Shown piece by piece: positions 45,270 to 55,007 of a stretch of DNA of 64,000 bases. The position numbers and the translations under genes are program-made. The stretch's first letter is position 1, and every line of letters begins with the position of its first letter. The stretch is taken from the NCBI RefSeq assembly GCF_001045555.1, contig NZ_LFBU01000001.1:2480001-2544000 (forward strand). The letters run 5' to 3'. This stretch comes from Marinobacter subterrani (lineage in GTDB: Bacteria > Pseudomonadota > Gammaproteobacteria > Pseudomonadales > Oleiphilaceae). Below the pieces are notes generated by a model. That model worked only from the letters and a program-made list of their open reading frames with translations. It ran no database searches and was not told the DNA's origin.

Positions 45270-45679
45270 TGGTTTACCTCGTACACCGAACGGGGAACAC
45301 CTGCCTCATTGAGCTGTTCTGCGTGATCTTTCAGGGCCTGTTTAAGCTCATTGACTGCCAATGCCACCTCCTTTTCCGGCGCCCCGCTCTTGATGTCCTT
45401 GCGAATAGCACCGAACTGGCGCTCAAGCAGAAAAGCCGGCTCAATGCCCAGATGACTGCGGATGGCTGCTTCCATCTTTTCTCCTTCAAACGGACCGAAG
45501 TAAGCCTGGATGACCTCCCTCCGGGCGGCTTTGGCATCCCCTGCCTGATAACTGGTCAGGGCGGTATCCAACTGTTCGATGACCTGATCGGCCACCGGCA
45601 TCCAGTCTTCATCCGCTGCCTGCGCCACCCAGGCTGCCGACATCGCCAATAACAGAAACAACGCACGCGCTACCAACAT
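45266..45679 (-). CDS. Periplasmic protein resembling the FTR1 N-terminal domain
   Basis: A 137-residue protein with a signal peptide (LFLLLAMSAAWVAQA) and a mature domain of about 115 residues. Comparison by eye with the FTR1 protein downstream shows shared positions: YFGPFEGEKMEAAI against YFDVFEGKGLETVV, and RQFGAIRKDIKSGAPEKEV against SRFGEVIGLSAKGAPKGEV. The FEGE stretch fits a cation-binding EGxE site. It lacks the membrane helices. Located between the 4Fe-4S protein and fetM, it is probably a freestanding partner of the permease. Confidence 0.75.
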   Translation of the reverse strand: MLVARALFLLLAMSAAWVAQAADEDWMPVADQVIEQLDTALTSYQAGDAKAARREVIQAYFGPFEGEKMEAAIRSHLGIEPAFLLERQFGAIRKDIKSGAPEKEVALAVNELKQALKDHAEQLNEAGVPRSVYEVNQ

Positions 45680-45717
45680 CAGACTCTCCGTATCGGTTCA
45701 GATATGAGTAAAAAGGC

Positions 45718-47151
45718 TCAAAGCACCGCCAGCCACCAGGCAGCGGCCATGGCGCTGCTGCCGGCCGCACTCGGTAACAGCGCCAGCCAGCGGCCACGGT
45801 CAACACCCAACCCCTGCAGAATTCGCCAGGCTAGCCAAACGCTCCAGAGCAACCCGAAAAGAATCATCGCGGCTTTCACGTCATTCACCTGTGCGGTGGT
45901 CATGCCCAGACGCACAAAGGGGGTAAACAGTTCAGTCGCAAGGCCAATCATCAGAGCCATGAGCGCCACAGGGGCCTGGCTATAGCCAATCTGGACGAAG
46001 GCCTGGAACAGGCTTTCCCCACTGCCCCGCCACCTGGCAAGCCCGGCGCTAGCCAGGGATGCCATACTCAGCACCAGGGCGGACAACGCCATCACCGTCA
46101 CCATGGTGCCGGTGATCATGAAGAAGTCGAGCCAGCGAAAGACCTCCCGGCGCTCCGGGTGCACACTCATCAACCAGGCCGGCCCTGGCTCGCCAATCCA
46201 GTACTGGCCCTGCTCGATAAACCACCTGCCCAGCGCCTGCCGCCAGTCGTTGTAAAATGGCAGCACCAGCCACAGGAATCCCCCCAGAGCCACACCGGCG
46301 CCCAGGAAGATAAACAGGGTTTCCCAGACATCCGGGGCATGATGCCGAATGGCCTCCAATTCCTGACCCGGGCGGCGGAAGGACACTGCCAGACCGGCGG
46401 TATGCCCGGGCAGGATGCAGCGCAGGCATTCAATGCAGTGGCGGGCGGCCTGCTTGCGGGGCAAATCGATGTAGGTGGGGCAAATGGTTTTGTCGGTGAG
46501 TTGATCCGGGCCGGACTTCCTCTTTCGTGGAGAAAGATGCACCGCACCCAGGCGGGCGAATACGCCCAATAGCAAACCGATGGGGCACAGGTGGCGACAC
46601 CACACACGCTTGTTCCGGCCCCAGAGCCACCCCACGATGACCGCCATTACGAAGGTGCCACCAAAGATCTCCAGAGCCGCCTCCGGGTGGTCGCGTGCGC
46701 CGGTGGTCTGGCCCAGCAGGGTGATAATGATAAAGCTGAGGATGGGCGTGCCTGGCCATCGAATCCACGCGGGCGTCTGCCTTTTCAGCCCATGGCGGTT
46801 GGCCAGTTCTGACGCCGCGCCCATGGGACACAGGAAGCCACACCAGCTTCTACCGGTGATCACCACCGAGAAAAACATCAGCGGAAACCACACACCCCAA
46901 AGCAGATAATTGGCCAGCTCCCGGCCATCATCCAGAAACGTTGCCTGCTCGGATGATTCCGGGAGATAGACCGGCACCACCAGAACCGCCAGGAAAACCA
47001 GAAACATGCCCACATGCACCCAGGGAAGCCATGAGCGCAGCCGGACCAGGCGACGCTCCAGACTCGAATGCCTCGAAGCAAAATCCGCCCCCCCAACAAA
47101 GCGTGATGGAGCCGAGGCTTCACTGATGTCTTTTGCGGGAATAATATGCAT
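45718..47151 (-). CDS. Polytopic 4Fe-4S membrane protein of the iron uptake operon
   Basis: A 477-residue membrane protein in the NapH/NosR/YccM-like group. Cysteine motifs are CGFLCPMG (about 104), CRHLCPIG (about 186) and CIECLRC (about 238), fitting one or two iron-sulfur clusters on the cytoplasmic side; the second cluster motif is incomplete (CILPGH instead of CxxxCP). About nine hydrophobic helices are visible. In p19/ftr1 operons such proteins are thought to pass electrons across the membrane for iron reduction. It is the first gene behind a Fur box. Confidence 0.82.
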   Translation of the reverse strand: MHIIPAKDISEASAPSRFVGGADFASRHSSLERRLVRLRSWLPWVHVGMFLVFLAVLVVPVYLPESSEQATFLDDGRELANYLLWGVWFPLMFFSVVITGRSWCGFLCPMGAASELANRHGLKRQTPAWIRWPGTPILSFIIITLLGQTTGARDHPEAALEIFGGTFVMAVIVGWLWGRNKRVWCRHLCPIGLLLGVFARLGAVHLSPRKRKSGPDQLTDKTICPTYIDLPRKQAARHCIECLRCILPGHTAGLAVSFRRPGQELEAIRHHAPDVWETLFIFLGAGVALGGFLWLVLPFYNDWRQALGRWFIEQGQYWIGEPGPAWLMSVHPERREVFRWLDFFMITGTMVTVMALSALVLSMASLASAGLARWRGSGESLFQAFVQIGYSQAPVALMALMIGLATELFTPFVRLGMTTAQVNDVKAAMILFGLLWSVWLAWRILQGLGVDRGRWLALLPSAAGSSAMAAAWWLAVL

Positions 47152-47198
47152 TGCGTGATCCTCTCCGAACCACGCAAACCTTAAAGCAAAATGACGCG

Positions 47199-47217
47199 AA
47201 TAATAATGATTCTTATC
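47199..47217 (-). promoter_or_regulatory. Fur box upstream of the FTR1/P19 operon
   Basis: On the minus strand GATAAGAATCATTATTATT matches the 19-base Fur consensus GATAATGATAATCATTATC at most positions. It lies about 50 bp before the first gene of the operon. Confidence 0.75.
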
Positions 47218-47241
47218 AAGATGCAGGCTTTGATTTAAATT

Positions 47242-48261
47242 TTACGTTTCAGGCGGGAAGTTAACCAGCAGATTCGTAACATTAAAGGACTCCATGGCGA
47301 TCCAGGCCACGAATCCCCCATAGATCAGCAACAGGCTCCAGGATTCTGCCCGGCTCACGATCATGTGGGTGCGCATCATCAGAAACAGGATCACAGTCGC
47401 GAGGGTCAGAACCGCCATCATCGGCGCAGCTACTGAATAATTGATCACCGCCGTTCCTGCGATAAGAACCCCTATGGGAATGCAGCAGAGCAAATCGAAG
47501 ATGTTGCTCCCCAATACGTTAGCAGTGCTGGTTATGCCCTTGCCATTGCGAGCGGCACGTACGGAAACAAAGGCATCGGGAATCGAGGTGCCAGCGGCAA
47601 CAATCGTGATACCCCACAGGAAGCTGGGCGTGCCCAGAATATCGCCGAAATTGACAGCGGCCCGGACCAGCCCCTCGACGCCCACGAGGATCAGCGCCAG
47701 CCCCGCCGCCAGCTTCGCCCACTCGCGCCCTGGCCGGATATGGGAGACATCGGCATCGGACTCATAGTCCATGGTGTCCTGGTACTGAACAAATATGTAC
47801 ACCACATAAAGCACCAGTGGCAGGAATGCCAGACCACGGCTCAGCTCGCCCCGCAGTTCGCCATCAGCGGATTCAACCGGGTTGTAGATGACCGCGAACG
47901 AGAAAGTCAGCAGCAGGGTTGCCACCGCAATCATGTAGAACTGGGCTTCCTTGTAGACAAGGTCGCGGTTGGTGGTCAGCTGATCCTTTGCGACGAGACC
48001 ACTGAGGGCAGGAATAACCATGATGTTGAACAGCGCGGAGCCGACAATGGCCGCCACCCCCAGCTCAAACTCCCCATGAACCAGGGTAGAGACAACCACA
48101 GTCGCCAGTTCCGGAAAGCTTGAACCAATGGCAACGACAATCGCACCCTGGACGATCTCGGGCAGACGGTAATACACCGACAACCGCTCACTGCCGGCTT
48201 CCAGAAGCCCGCTGCCTTTCCAGACCACCGCGGTACCGACGACGGCAACCGCCGCCCACAT
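47242..48261 (-). CDS. Sodium/calcium exchanger family (CaCA) antiporter
   Basis: A 339-residue membrane protein with the two inverted alpha repeats of the CaCA superfamily: AIGSSFPELATVVVSTL (about 45-62) and VAAGTSIPDAFVSVRAA (about 222-238), each with the G-(T/S)-S-x-P-(E/D) core. Both repeats are followed by the GSxxFN motif: GSALFNIMV and GSNIFDLLC. It moves Ca2+ or K+ against Na+ or H+. It stands alone, divergent from the tetR-RND operon. The second repeat has Asp in place of Glu in the core motif. Confidence 0.9.
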   Translation of the reverse strand: MWAAVAVVGTAVVWKGSGLLEAGSERLSVYYRLPEIVQGAIVVAIGSSFPELATVVVSTLVHGEFELGVAAIVGSALFNIMVIPALSGLVAKDQLTTNRDLVYKEAQFYMIAVATLLLTFSFAVIYNPVESADGELRGELSRGLAFLPLVLYVVYIFVQYQDTMDYESDADVSHIRPGREWAKLAAGLALILVGVEGLVRAAVNFGDILGTPSFLWGITIVAAGTSIPDAFVSVRAARNGKGITSTANVLGSNIFDLLCCIPIGVLIAGTAVINYSVAAPMMAVLTLATVILFLMMRTHMIVSRAESWSLLLIYGGFVAWIAMESFNVTNLLVNFPPET

Positions 48262-48475
48262 CAGAAGCTGAAGGATATGCCCTCCTTGCTAAGCGTGTTG
48301 CTATCCAAGAACAAATATCTGTAAGTCCTGCGACCGTGATACCACAATTTCAACCCTTCGTGATCCCGCACCATCATTTGAGTCACGCATGGGAGAATTC
48401 CGACCATAGCCAACCTTGCAAATTCAGGAATCGACAGCCAGAATAAAGCAATCAATTACTTTCTTCTTAAATGCC

Positions 48476-49114
48476 ATGTCTGAGAATTCTGAAACCACCA
48501 AACGGGCTTACCACAGCACCGAGCACCGCCAAACCGCCACCATCGAGGCGGTCGTCGAGCTTTGTGCCGAGCAGGATCCTGCCACCCTCACTACCGCTCG
48601 GATTGCCAATAAAGTGGGCTTGTCGCAAGGAGCCCTGTTCAAGCATTTCCCCAACAAGAGCCGGCTGTGGGAATCGGTGGCCGGCTGGGTGTCGGCGCAG
48701 CTCACCCAGCAGGTCTTCAGCGCCGCCGACCGGCATCAGCTGGCAGACCAGGCACTCGAAGCCATGTTCCTGGCCCATGTGGGCTTTATCGCCCGGCACC
48801 CGGGTATTCCGCGCCTGATGCTGGGAGAGTTGCAGAAGCCCGGCAACGGTCCGGCGAAAGCCATCATTCGCCAGACTCTCGCCCGCTACCGCAAGAAGGT
48901 GACCGGGTTACTGGAGTTTGGCATCCAGCAGGGGCGTATCGCCCCCGGTATCGATACCGAGGCTGCGTCGGTACTGTACCTCGGTGCCATCCAGGGGCTG
49001 GTAGTTCAGGCCATGGTCAGCGGCGATATGCATACCCTTGAGCAGGCGGCACCCCGAATTTTCAAACTGTACAGCGCCAGCTTTCAGGAGAAGCCCGATG
49101 ACCCGGCAAAATAA
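48476..49114 (+). CDS. TetR/AcrR-family repressor of the RND operon
   Basis: A 212-residue regulator. The helix-turn-helix is LTTARIANKVGLSQGALFKH followed by FPNKSRLWESV (residues about 37-68), typical of TetR, and the remaining helical domain would bind a ligand. ATG 48476 was chosen since the protein there begins with MSENSETTKR; an upstream TTG extends into non-conserved residues. Its end overlaps the adaptor gene by 17 bases, so repressor and pump are co-transcribed. It probably represses its own operon. Confidence 0.88.
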   Translation: MSENSETTKRAYHSTEHRQTATIEAVVELCAEQDPATLTTARIANKVGLSQGALFKHFPNKSRLWESVAGWVSAQLTQQVFSAADRHQLADQALEAMFLAHVGFIARHPGIPRLMLGELQKPGNGPAKAIIRQTLARYRKKVTGLLEFGIQQGRIAPGIDTEAASVLYLGAIQGLVVQAMVSGDMHTLEQAAPRIFKLYSASFQEKPDDPAK

Positions 49115-50426
49115 ACTCACGCTGGCTCTGGCACTGATCGCCGGCATCGCCTTTGTGGTGGTGATGGTCAAGCTAAAACAGCCGCCGGAACGGGCAGAGG
49201 CGCAGGCAGCCGCCACTCCGGTGCGGACAATGACAATCACGCCCCGGGAATTTCGTACCGAAGCCCGGGGCTATGGCCAGGTGCTGCCAGCCCAAAGCTG
49301 GAATGCCGTCGCCAACGTTGGCGGGCGGGTTGTCTGGAAACACCCGGAGCTGGAGAGCGGCAACCTGATCGCCGCGGGTACCCGGCTTCTACAGATCGAC
49401 CCCACCCGTTATGAACTGGCCGAGGCCTCCGCCAGAGCGGACCTGGCCGGCATTGAAGGCGAATTGCGACAGCTGGAGCAGGAAGAGCGCAATACCGGTG
49501 AGTTGCTGAAGCTGGAAGAGCGTCGGCTGACGCTGGCCAGGCGGGAACTGGACCGGGCAAGAACCCTGGCCGAGCGGGGCGCCCTGTCTGAAACCCGGTA
49601 CGACGAGCAACAGCGGGCGACCCTTCAGCAGGAGCAGGCGGTCCAGAGCCTTAGAAACCAGCTGAACCTGATTCTGGTCAGGCGGGATACCCTGGAGGCC
49701 CGCAAGGCCAGAACGGAATCGGCCCTGGCCAGTGCCCGGGAAGACCTGGAAGACACCCGTTTTGAAGCGCCGTGGGACCTGCGGGTCCATCAGGCCGATA
49801 TCGACATCGGCCAGCATGTCAGCCCGGGCCGCACCCTGTTCATTGCCGACAACATTGCCCGGGCCGAGGCAACGGTGCAGCTGGAAGTGGCGGAACTGCG
49901 CCGGGTGCTGTCGCAACTTTCGGACGGCAGCCTACCGGGACCCGGCACCGGCACAACCAGCCACTTCACCAATTTTCATGAACAAATACCTCTGGGTGAT
50001 CTGGACGTCCGGGTAACGCCAACCAACGTGCCGGACGCACACTGGCCCGGAGTCCTTACCAGGGTGACCAGTAGTCTCGACCCGGCGACACGCACGGTTC
50101 AGGTCGTGATTCTGGTGGAAGAGCCTTATCGTAATGCCAATCCGCCGGCCCGTCCGCCACTGGTGCGAAACATGTTCGTGCAGGCCACGATTGCCGCCCC
50201 TACTCCCGAGCCGGTTATCGTGATCCCGGCCAGCACCGTCCACCAGGGCGTGCTGTACCTTGCTGATGAAGACAATCGCCTGCAGCGCAGGGAGGTCACG
50301 GTCGCCTGGCAACAAGGAGACAAGGCGGTGATCAGCGAAGGCCTGGCACCAGGGGATCGGCTGGTGCTGGATGATCTGGTGCCCGCCATAGACGGCACCC
50401 TGCTGGCACCGGGAGACCAGCCATGA
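49098..50426 (+). CDS. RND efflux periplasmic adaptor (membrane fusion protein)
   Basis: A 442-residue HlyD-like adaptor. It has one N-terminal membrane anchor (about 5-25), a barrel-sandwich half (GRVVWKHPELESGNLIAAGT), a long alpha-hairpin coiled coil (residues about 110-230) and a second lipoyl half (DTRFEAPWDLRVHQADIDIG), then beta-barrel and membrane-proximal parts. Start 49098 lies inside the end of tetR. The end overlaps the RND pump gene by 4 bases. No outer-membrane TolC-like gene follows. Confidence 0.9.
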   Translation: MTRQNKLTLALALIAGIAFVVVMVKLKQPPERAEAQAAATPVRTMTITPREFRTEARGYGQVLPAQSWNAVANVGGRVVWKHPELESGNLIAAGTRLLQIDPTRYELAEASARADLAGIEGELRQLEQEERNTGELLKLEERRLTLARRELDRARTLAERGALSETRYDEQQRATLQQEQAVQSLRNQLNLILVRRDTLEARKARTESALASAREDLEDTRFEAPWDLRVHQADIDIGQHVSPGRTLFIADNIARAEATVQLEVAELRRVLSQLSDGSLPGPGTGTTSHFTNFHEQIPLGDLDVRVTPTNVPDAHWPGVLTRVTSSLDPATRTVQVVILVEEPYRNANPPARPPLVRNMFVQATIAAPTPEPVIVIPASTVHQGVLYLADEDNRLQRREVTVAWQQGDKAVISEGLAPGDRLVLDDLVPAIDGTLLAPGDQP

Positions 50427-53400
50427 TCCGCTGGTTCGCCGGCCACCCCACGGCAGGTAACCTGCTGTTGATTCTGATACTGGCGGCGGGGCTGTTTGCT
50501 GCACCTAACCTTACCCGCGAGACCTTCCCGGATTACCTGCCCCCCGAAGTCAGCATCACCATGGAATACCGGGGTGCCACGGCGGCCGATGTGGAGGAGG
50601 CCATTTGCCAGCGTCTGGGTGAAGCCCTGCAACGAGTGGACTATATGCAGGAGATTACCTGCACTGCCCGGGACAACCAGGCCCAGACCATTGCCAGCAT
50701 GGGACCCGGTGGCGACATGGGTCGGTTTCTGGATGATATCCGCACCGAGGTTGAAGCCCTGACGGACCTGCCTGAAGAAGCCGAAGATCCGATCATCCGG
50801 GAGCTCTACCGCACCGACCTGGTCGCTGCCATCGCCGTCACTGGCCCCATGAGCTTTGCCCACCTGGAAAGCTACACCAAGCAGCTGGAAGACCGCCTGT
50901 TTGCCATCGACGGTGTTGCCGATGTGGTACCGGTGGGTCTGTCCCAGCGCCAGTGGCAGGTGGAGATATCCCAGGACCGTTTACGTCAGTACGGCCTGGG
51001 CGTGCGGGATATTGCCCGGGCCATCGGCAACCAGAACGTCGACATGCCTCTGGGCACCCTGGAAACGGACAGCCAGTATATCCAGCTGCGCTTTGTGGAT
51101 GAGCGGCGCTCATTGCAAGCTCTCGCCAGCCTGCCCGTGCTGGGCGGCCAGGCCGGTGCCGTGCTTACCCTTGGCGATATCGCCACCCTGTCTGAAACTT
51201 ATGAACGGGAGGAGGAACGGGCTGAGTTCAATGGTCAGCGGGCAATCATCCTGGAAATCCACAAGAACCGGGGTGATGATGCCCTTCGAGTGATGGATGC
51301 GCTGCAGACGTTCATTGCCGAAGAAACTGCCCGGCGGGATGGCACCGTCAACTTGGAAATCACCCAGGACATGACCTCTATTGTCAGGGACCGCCTGCAG
51401 ATGCTGGTCGGCAACGGCATTACCGGTCTGCTGCTGGTGGGGCTGGTGATGGCCCTGTTCTTCCGGCCCCGGCTGGCCTTCTGGGCGCTGTTTGGCCTGA
51501 CGTCAGCCTTTGCCGGCGCCTTCGTAATGATGGCCCTGACCGGGCTGTCCCTGAACATGATCACCCTGGTAGCGCTACTCATGGCCATTGGTATTGTGAT
51601 GGATGATTCGGTGGTGATCACCGAGAACATTGCCCGCCATGCCACCGAAGGCGCTACCCCGCTTCAGGCCGCCGCCCAGGGCACCCTGGAAATCCTGCCG
51701 GGCGTGTTGTCCTCGTTTCTGACCACCGTCTCCGTGTTTTTACCCCTGGCGTTTCTGGCCGGCGAACTGGGATCGGTTCTGGAAGTCCTGCCGGTGGTTC
51801 TGATCGCCGCCCTCGCCGCCTCCCTGATCGAAGCCTTCTGGATTTTGCCCCACCACCTGAAAAGTGGTTTGGGCAAAGGCCGGGACAAACCCCCTTCCCG
51901 CTTTCGTGCGCGGTTTGACCGGGGCTTTGAAGCAACCCGGGAAAAGGTAGGGCAACTGACCGATGGAGCCATCCGCGTTCGCTATGGGGTACTGGCCGGC
52001 ATACTGATTGTCCTGCTCGGCTCTGTCGGCCTGATGGCAGGCGGCCACGTGCGCATGGAAGCCATGCCGGAAATCGACGGCGATGTACTGGAAGCCCGGG
52101 TACTCATGCCCCAGGGCACTCCACTGCACCGGACCCGGGAAATCACCAACCGCATTACCGAAGCCATGCTCCGGTTGAACGAGGAATACAGCCCGAAGCA
52201 ACCGGATGGCCAGGCTCTGGTACGCAACCTTCAGACCCGCTTCAACCAGCACGCCGGTGCCGGCGAGAAAGGCGCCCATGTGGCTACCGTGATGGCCGAC
52301 CTGCTCACCGCAGAAAACCGCACCGTCGATCTGGCCACCCTGACCGATCGTTGGTATGAAGAAATCGGTGACATTCCCGGCCTGGTCGCGCTGAACATTC
52401 AGGAGCCGGGCTTTGGTCCGGCAGGCATTCCCATCGAAATCCGCCTGCAGAGCAGCGACCTGGATCAACTGAAAGAAGCGGCCCGCTACCTGGGCAACGC
52501 AGTGGCAAGCTATACGGGCACCTTCAACGTGCTGGACGACCTGCGCCCGGGCAATCCCCAACGCATCCTGACACTCAAGGACAGCGCCCTAGCACTGGGC
52601 CTGACCGCCAGCGATGTCGCCGGCCAGATCCGCACCGGTTTGCTGGGCGATATTGTCGATACCGTTCAGATCGGCGACCAGCACATCGAGATTCTGGTGC
52701 GCCAGAGCAGCGCCGAGCGCACCACCCGGGCGTTTCTGGAAGACACGGTCATCACCGGCAAGAACGGCCAGATGATTCCGTTGCGGGAGGTCGCCGACAT
52801 TACCGACGAACGCCATTGGGCCCAGGTGACCCGCATTGACGGCCTGCGCACCGTCACGGTGTCGGCGGATGTGAACGGCCGGGAAACCAATGCCGATGCC
52901 ATCGTCACCGACGTGCAGAATAGCGTGTTTCCGGAGCTTCGCGAACAATGGCCGGAAATCACGATACAGGTGGAGGGCCAGACCGCGCGCTCCCGGGAAA
53001 CCGGCCAGTCCATCGCCCGGGGCCTGCTGATCGGCCTGCTGGGCATCTTCCTGATTCTCTCCTTCCAGTTCCGCAGCTATCTCGAGCCGATCATCGTGAT
53101 GCTGTCGATCCCGCTGGCGTTCATGGGAGCAATCTGGGGCCACCTGCTCATGGGCTACAACCTGTCCATGCCCTCGCTGATCGGCGCAGCGTCCCTGGCC
53201 GGCATCGTGGTGAACAACGCGATCCTGCTGGTGCAGTTCATAAAGTCCTATCGGGAACAGGGCATGAGCACTGCCGACGCTGCCGGTGCCGCCAGCCGGA
53301 ACCGGTTCCGGGCCATCCTGATCACCACCAGCACCACCATAGCCGGCCTGTTACCCCTGCTTGCGGAAACCAGCACCCAGGCCATGGCGGTGATTCCACT

Positions 53401-53518
53401 GGTGATTTCCGTGGTGTTTGGCTTGCTGGTCTCCACCATCATCGTGCTACTGGGACTGCCGGCGCTCTACGTCATCCTGGAGGATCTGGGCTGGTCCGCT
53501 TCCGCCAGGTCCCGATAG
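50423..53518 (+). CDS. RND-family efflux pump, inner-membrane permease
   Basis: A 1031-residue proton-driven pump of AcrB/MdtC-like size, with a first membrane helix at the N-terminus and twelve overall. The TM4 proton relay contains the two acids in GIVMDDSVVITENIAR (about residue 393), and the mirror motif GIVVNNAILLVQFI is in the second half (about 930). Family landmarks AFWILPHHL and SFQFRSYLEPIIVM are present. The substrate is not evident; the presence of DD in TM4 suits HAE-type drug or lipophilic pumps rather than heavy-metal ones. Confidence 0.92.
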   Translation: MIRWFAGHPTAGNLLLILILAAGLFAAPNLTRETFPDYLPPEVSITMEYRGATAADVEEAICQRLGEALQRVDYMQEITCTARDNQAQTIASMGPGGDMGRFLDDIRTEVEALTDLPEEAEDPIIRELYRTDLVAAIAVTGPMSFAHLESYTKQLEDRLFAIDGVADVVPVGLSQRQWQVEISQDRLRQYGLGVRDIARAIGNQNVDMPLGTLETDSQYIQLRFVDERRSLQALASLPVLGGQAGAVLTLGDIATLSETYEREEERAEFNGQRAIILEIHKNRGDDALRVMDALQTFIAEETARRDGTVNLEITQDMTSIVRDRLQMLVGNGITGLLLVGLVMALFFRPRLAFWALFGLTSAFAGAFVMMALTGLSLNMITLVALLMAIGIVMDDSVVITENIARHATEGATPLQAAAQGTLEILPGVLSSFLTTVSVFLPLAFLAGELGSVLEVLPVVLIAALAASLIEAFWILPHHLKSGLGKGRDKPPSRFRARFDRGFEATREKVGQLTDGAIRVRYGVLAGILIVLLGSVGLMAGGHVRMEAMPEIDGDVLEARVLMPQGTPLHRTREITNRITEAMLRLNEEYSPKQPDGQALVRNLQTRFNQHAGAGEKGAHVATVMADLLTAENRTVDLATLTDRWYEEIGDIPGLVALNIQEPGFGPAGIPIEIRLQSSDLDQLKEAARYLGNAVASYTGTFNVLDDLRPGNPQRILTLKDSALALGLTASDVAGQIRTGLLGDIVDTVQIGDQHIEILVRQSSAERTTRAFLEDTVITGKNGQMIPLREVADITDERHWAQVTRIDGLRTVTVSADVNGRETNADAIVTDVQNSVFPELREQWPEITIQVEGQTARSRETGQSIARGLLIGLLGIFLILSFQFRSYLEPIIVMLSIPLAFMGAIWGHLLMGYNLSMPSLIGAASLAGIVVNNAILLVQFIKSYREQGMSTADAAGAASRNRFRAILITTSTTIAGLLPLLAETSTQAMAVIPLVISVVFGLLVSTIIVLLGLPALYVILEDLGWSASARSR

Positions 53519-53626
53519 GCGGGAGGATTCGACAGACGACGGACAATTAACATATCTCAACAGGCTTGTTACCCAACAGTGGTAGCCTGCATGACGCTCA
53601 CCATTCATTGATAGAGGGGCACCATC

Positions 53627-54097
53627 ATGACAAAAACGAGCGGATCGCTTCTGGGCATACTCCTCCTGAGCCTAACCGTGTCATTCGCTGCCACGGCTGC
53701 CGAACCGGTCACGCCCAAGCTGACCGAGAAACTGGATCGTCTGTTGCGTGAAGAGATGCGGTCCATTCAGACGGCGATGGGGCAGATTCATTCGGCCATC
53801 GTTATGGGCCAGCATGCCAAGGTTGCAAAGCAAGCCCAGGATATTCACGACAGCTTTATCCTGCAGCAGTCACTTACTGAACAGGATCGTAAAGATCTGA
53901 TGTCGGCGGTACCGGAAGGCTTTATCCAGCTGGACAAGGAGTTTCATCAACTCGCGGCATCGCTGGCAGAGGCCGGCAGGAATGACGACACGGCGAAGCA
54001 ACACCAGCTGTTCGGCAAAATGACAGGCAACTGCATCCAGTGCCACAGCACGTATGTGTCTGACCGTTTTCCCGGCGTCAAACCTGTTCGGGACTGA
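53627..54097 (+). CDS. Exported cytochrome c'-like protein
   Basis: A 156-residue protein with a signal peptide ending near ATAA, a four-helix-bundle type sequence and a C-terminal haem c motif CIQCHSTYV (Cys135, Cys138, His139). A C-terminal CxxCH after four helices is the layout of cytochrome c', which binds NO and gases, or of cytochrome c-556. It has a GAGGGGCACC ribosome binding site. It ends at a hairpin shared with convergent ubiV. An electron-transfer role is equally possible. Confidence 0.82.
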   Translation: MTKTSGSLLGILLLSLTVSFAATAAEPVTPKLTEKLDRLLREEMRSIQTAMGQIHSAIVMGQHAKVAKQAQDIHDSFILQQSLTEQDRKDLMSAVPEGFIQLDKEFHQLAASLAEAGRNDDTAKQHQLFGKMTGNCIQCHSTYVSDRFPGVKPVRD

Positions 54098-54115
54098 TCG
54101 GTCTCAGCCGATCAG
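54094..54115. terminator. Symmetrical hairpin between convergent genes
   Basis: CTGATCGG-TCTCAG-CCGATCAG forms a perfect 8-bp stem with a 6-base loop. It overlaps the stop codons of both the cytochrome gene (ends 54097) and ubiV (ends 54104). No T-run follows on either side, so it may stabilise 3' ends rather than terminate by itself. Confidence 0.5.
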
Positions 54116-54994
54116 ATCCATCCCCGGCTTGCCATACCAGTACCCGTTGCACGGTGGTGCCTCCACCAGCTGCAGCGGGTCGGTGGCCGGCACTTCCCCC
54201 CGGCGTACCTGATCAAAGCGTTTTACCACTTCCTCCATGCCCTGATGTTCCGGGCTCAGGCGCACCGTGTTCACGCCCATCCGCTCCATCTCCGGCAGTT
54301 CACGCATCAGGTCGTAGCGGGAACCCGAGAGTGTGGAAATGCCGTTCAGGCGGAACAGCTCCTGGGATTCCCGGGAACGTAACTCCATGCCGTCCGGATG
54401 CTGCAGACAACGGAACTCGCAATTGTCCTTGGGCAGGTTGTAGTGGCGGGCGGTGAAACAGCGGGACGACCAGGCCAGGGGCAGGAAGCCCCAGGAAAAC
54501 ACTTCGGCTGGCAGATCCAGGCCTTCCTGCTTCAGGCCGGTGATCAGCTGCTCCAGGGTGTCCTTGCCCAGCTCCACCGGCAGGTTCCAGCCTTTCAGTC
54601 CCTGCTTTGCCAGCACCTTGAGGGTTGCAACGTTGTAGATGTTCATGGAAGGGCCGGTAATAAACGGAATCTGATGGCGGCTGGCCACCTGCACCGCGCT
54701 CTGATCGTTGGCCTCCACCAGGAACTCATTCTGATCGCAGATCCGGCGCAGGCGACGAAGGTCGGCTTCCGACTCGATCAGGGTTTGGGTGGAAATCACC
54801 ACCTCCTTGCCGCAGGCTTTCAGGTCCCTGGCCAGGTCAAACCAGTCATCCGGTTTCAGTTCACGGCGCCGGGAACAGACCGCCTCACCCAGGTAGATAG
54901 TATCCACCGGCCATTCGGCCGCCTTGGCGTAGAAATCGAACACGGTCTGCTTGGACCAGAACCACAGGATGGGTCCGAGAGAAAGTTTCATCAT
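54104..54994 (-). CDS. ubiV: Oxygen-independent ubiquinone hydroxylation protein UbiV
   Basis: A 296-residue U32-family protein that works with UbiU to hydroxylate the ubiquinone ring without O2. A [4Fe-4S] cluster is expected from Cys40 ([10 protein letters not shown]) and the group [20 protein letters not shown] with a further Cys (three cysteines near 180-197), as in E. coli UbiV. It follows ubiU with a 13-bp gap. UbiT, the third partner, is not in the window. Confidence 0.93.
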   Translation of the reverse strand: MMKLSLGPILWFWSKQTVFDFYAKAAEWPVDTIYLGEAVCSRRRELKPDDWFDLARDLKACGKEVVISTQTLIESEADLRRLRRICDQNEFLVEANDQSAVQVASRHQIPFITGPSMNIYNVATLKVLAKQGLKGWNLPVELGKDTLEQLITGLKQEGLDLPAEVFSWGFLPLAWSSRCFTARHYNLPKDNCEFRCLQHPDGMELRSRESQELFRLNGISTLSGSRYDLMRELPEMERMGVNTVRLSPEHQGMEEVVKRFDQVRRGEVPATDPLQLVEAPPCNGYWYGKPGMDLIG

Positions 54995-55007
54995 GATTGG
55001 CAGAACC

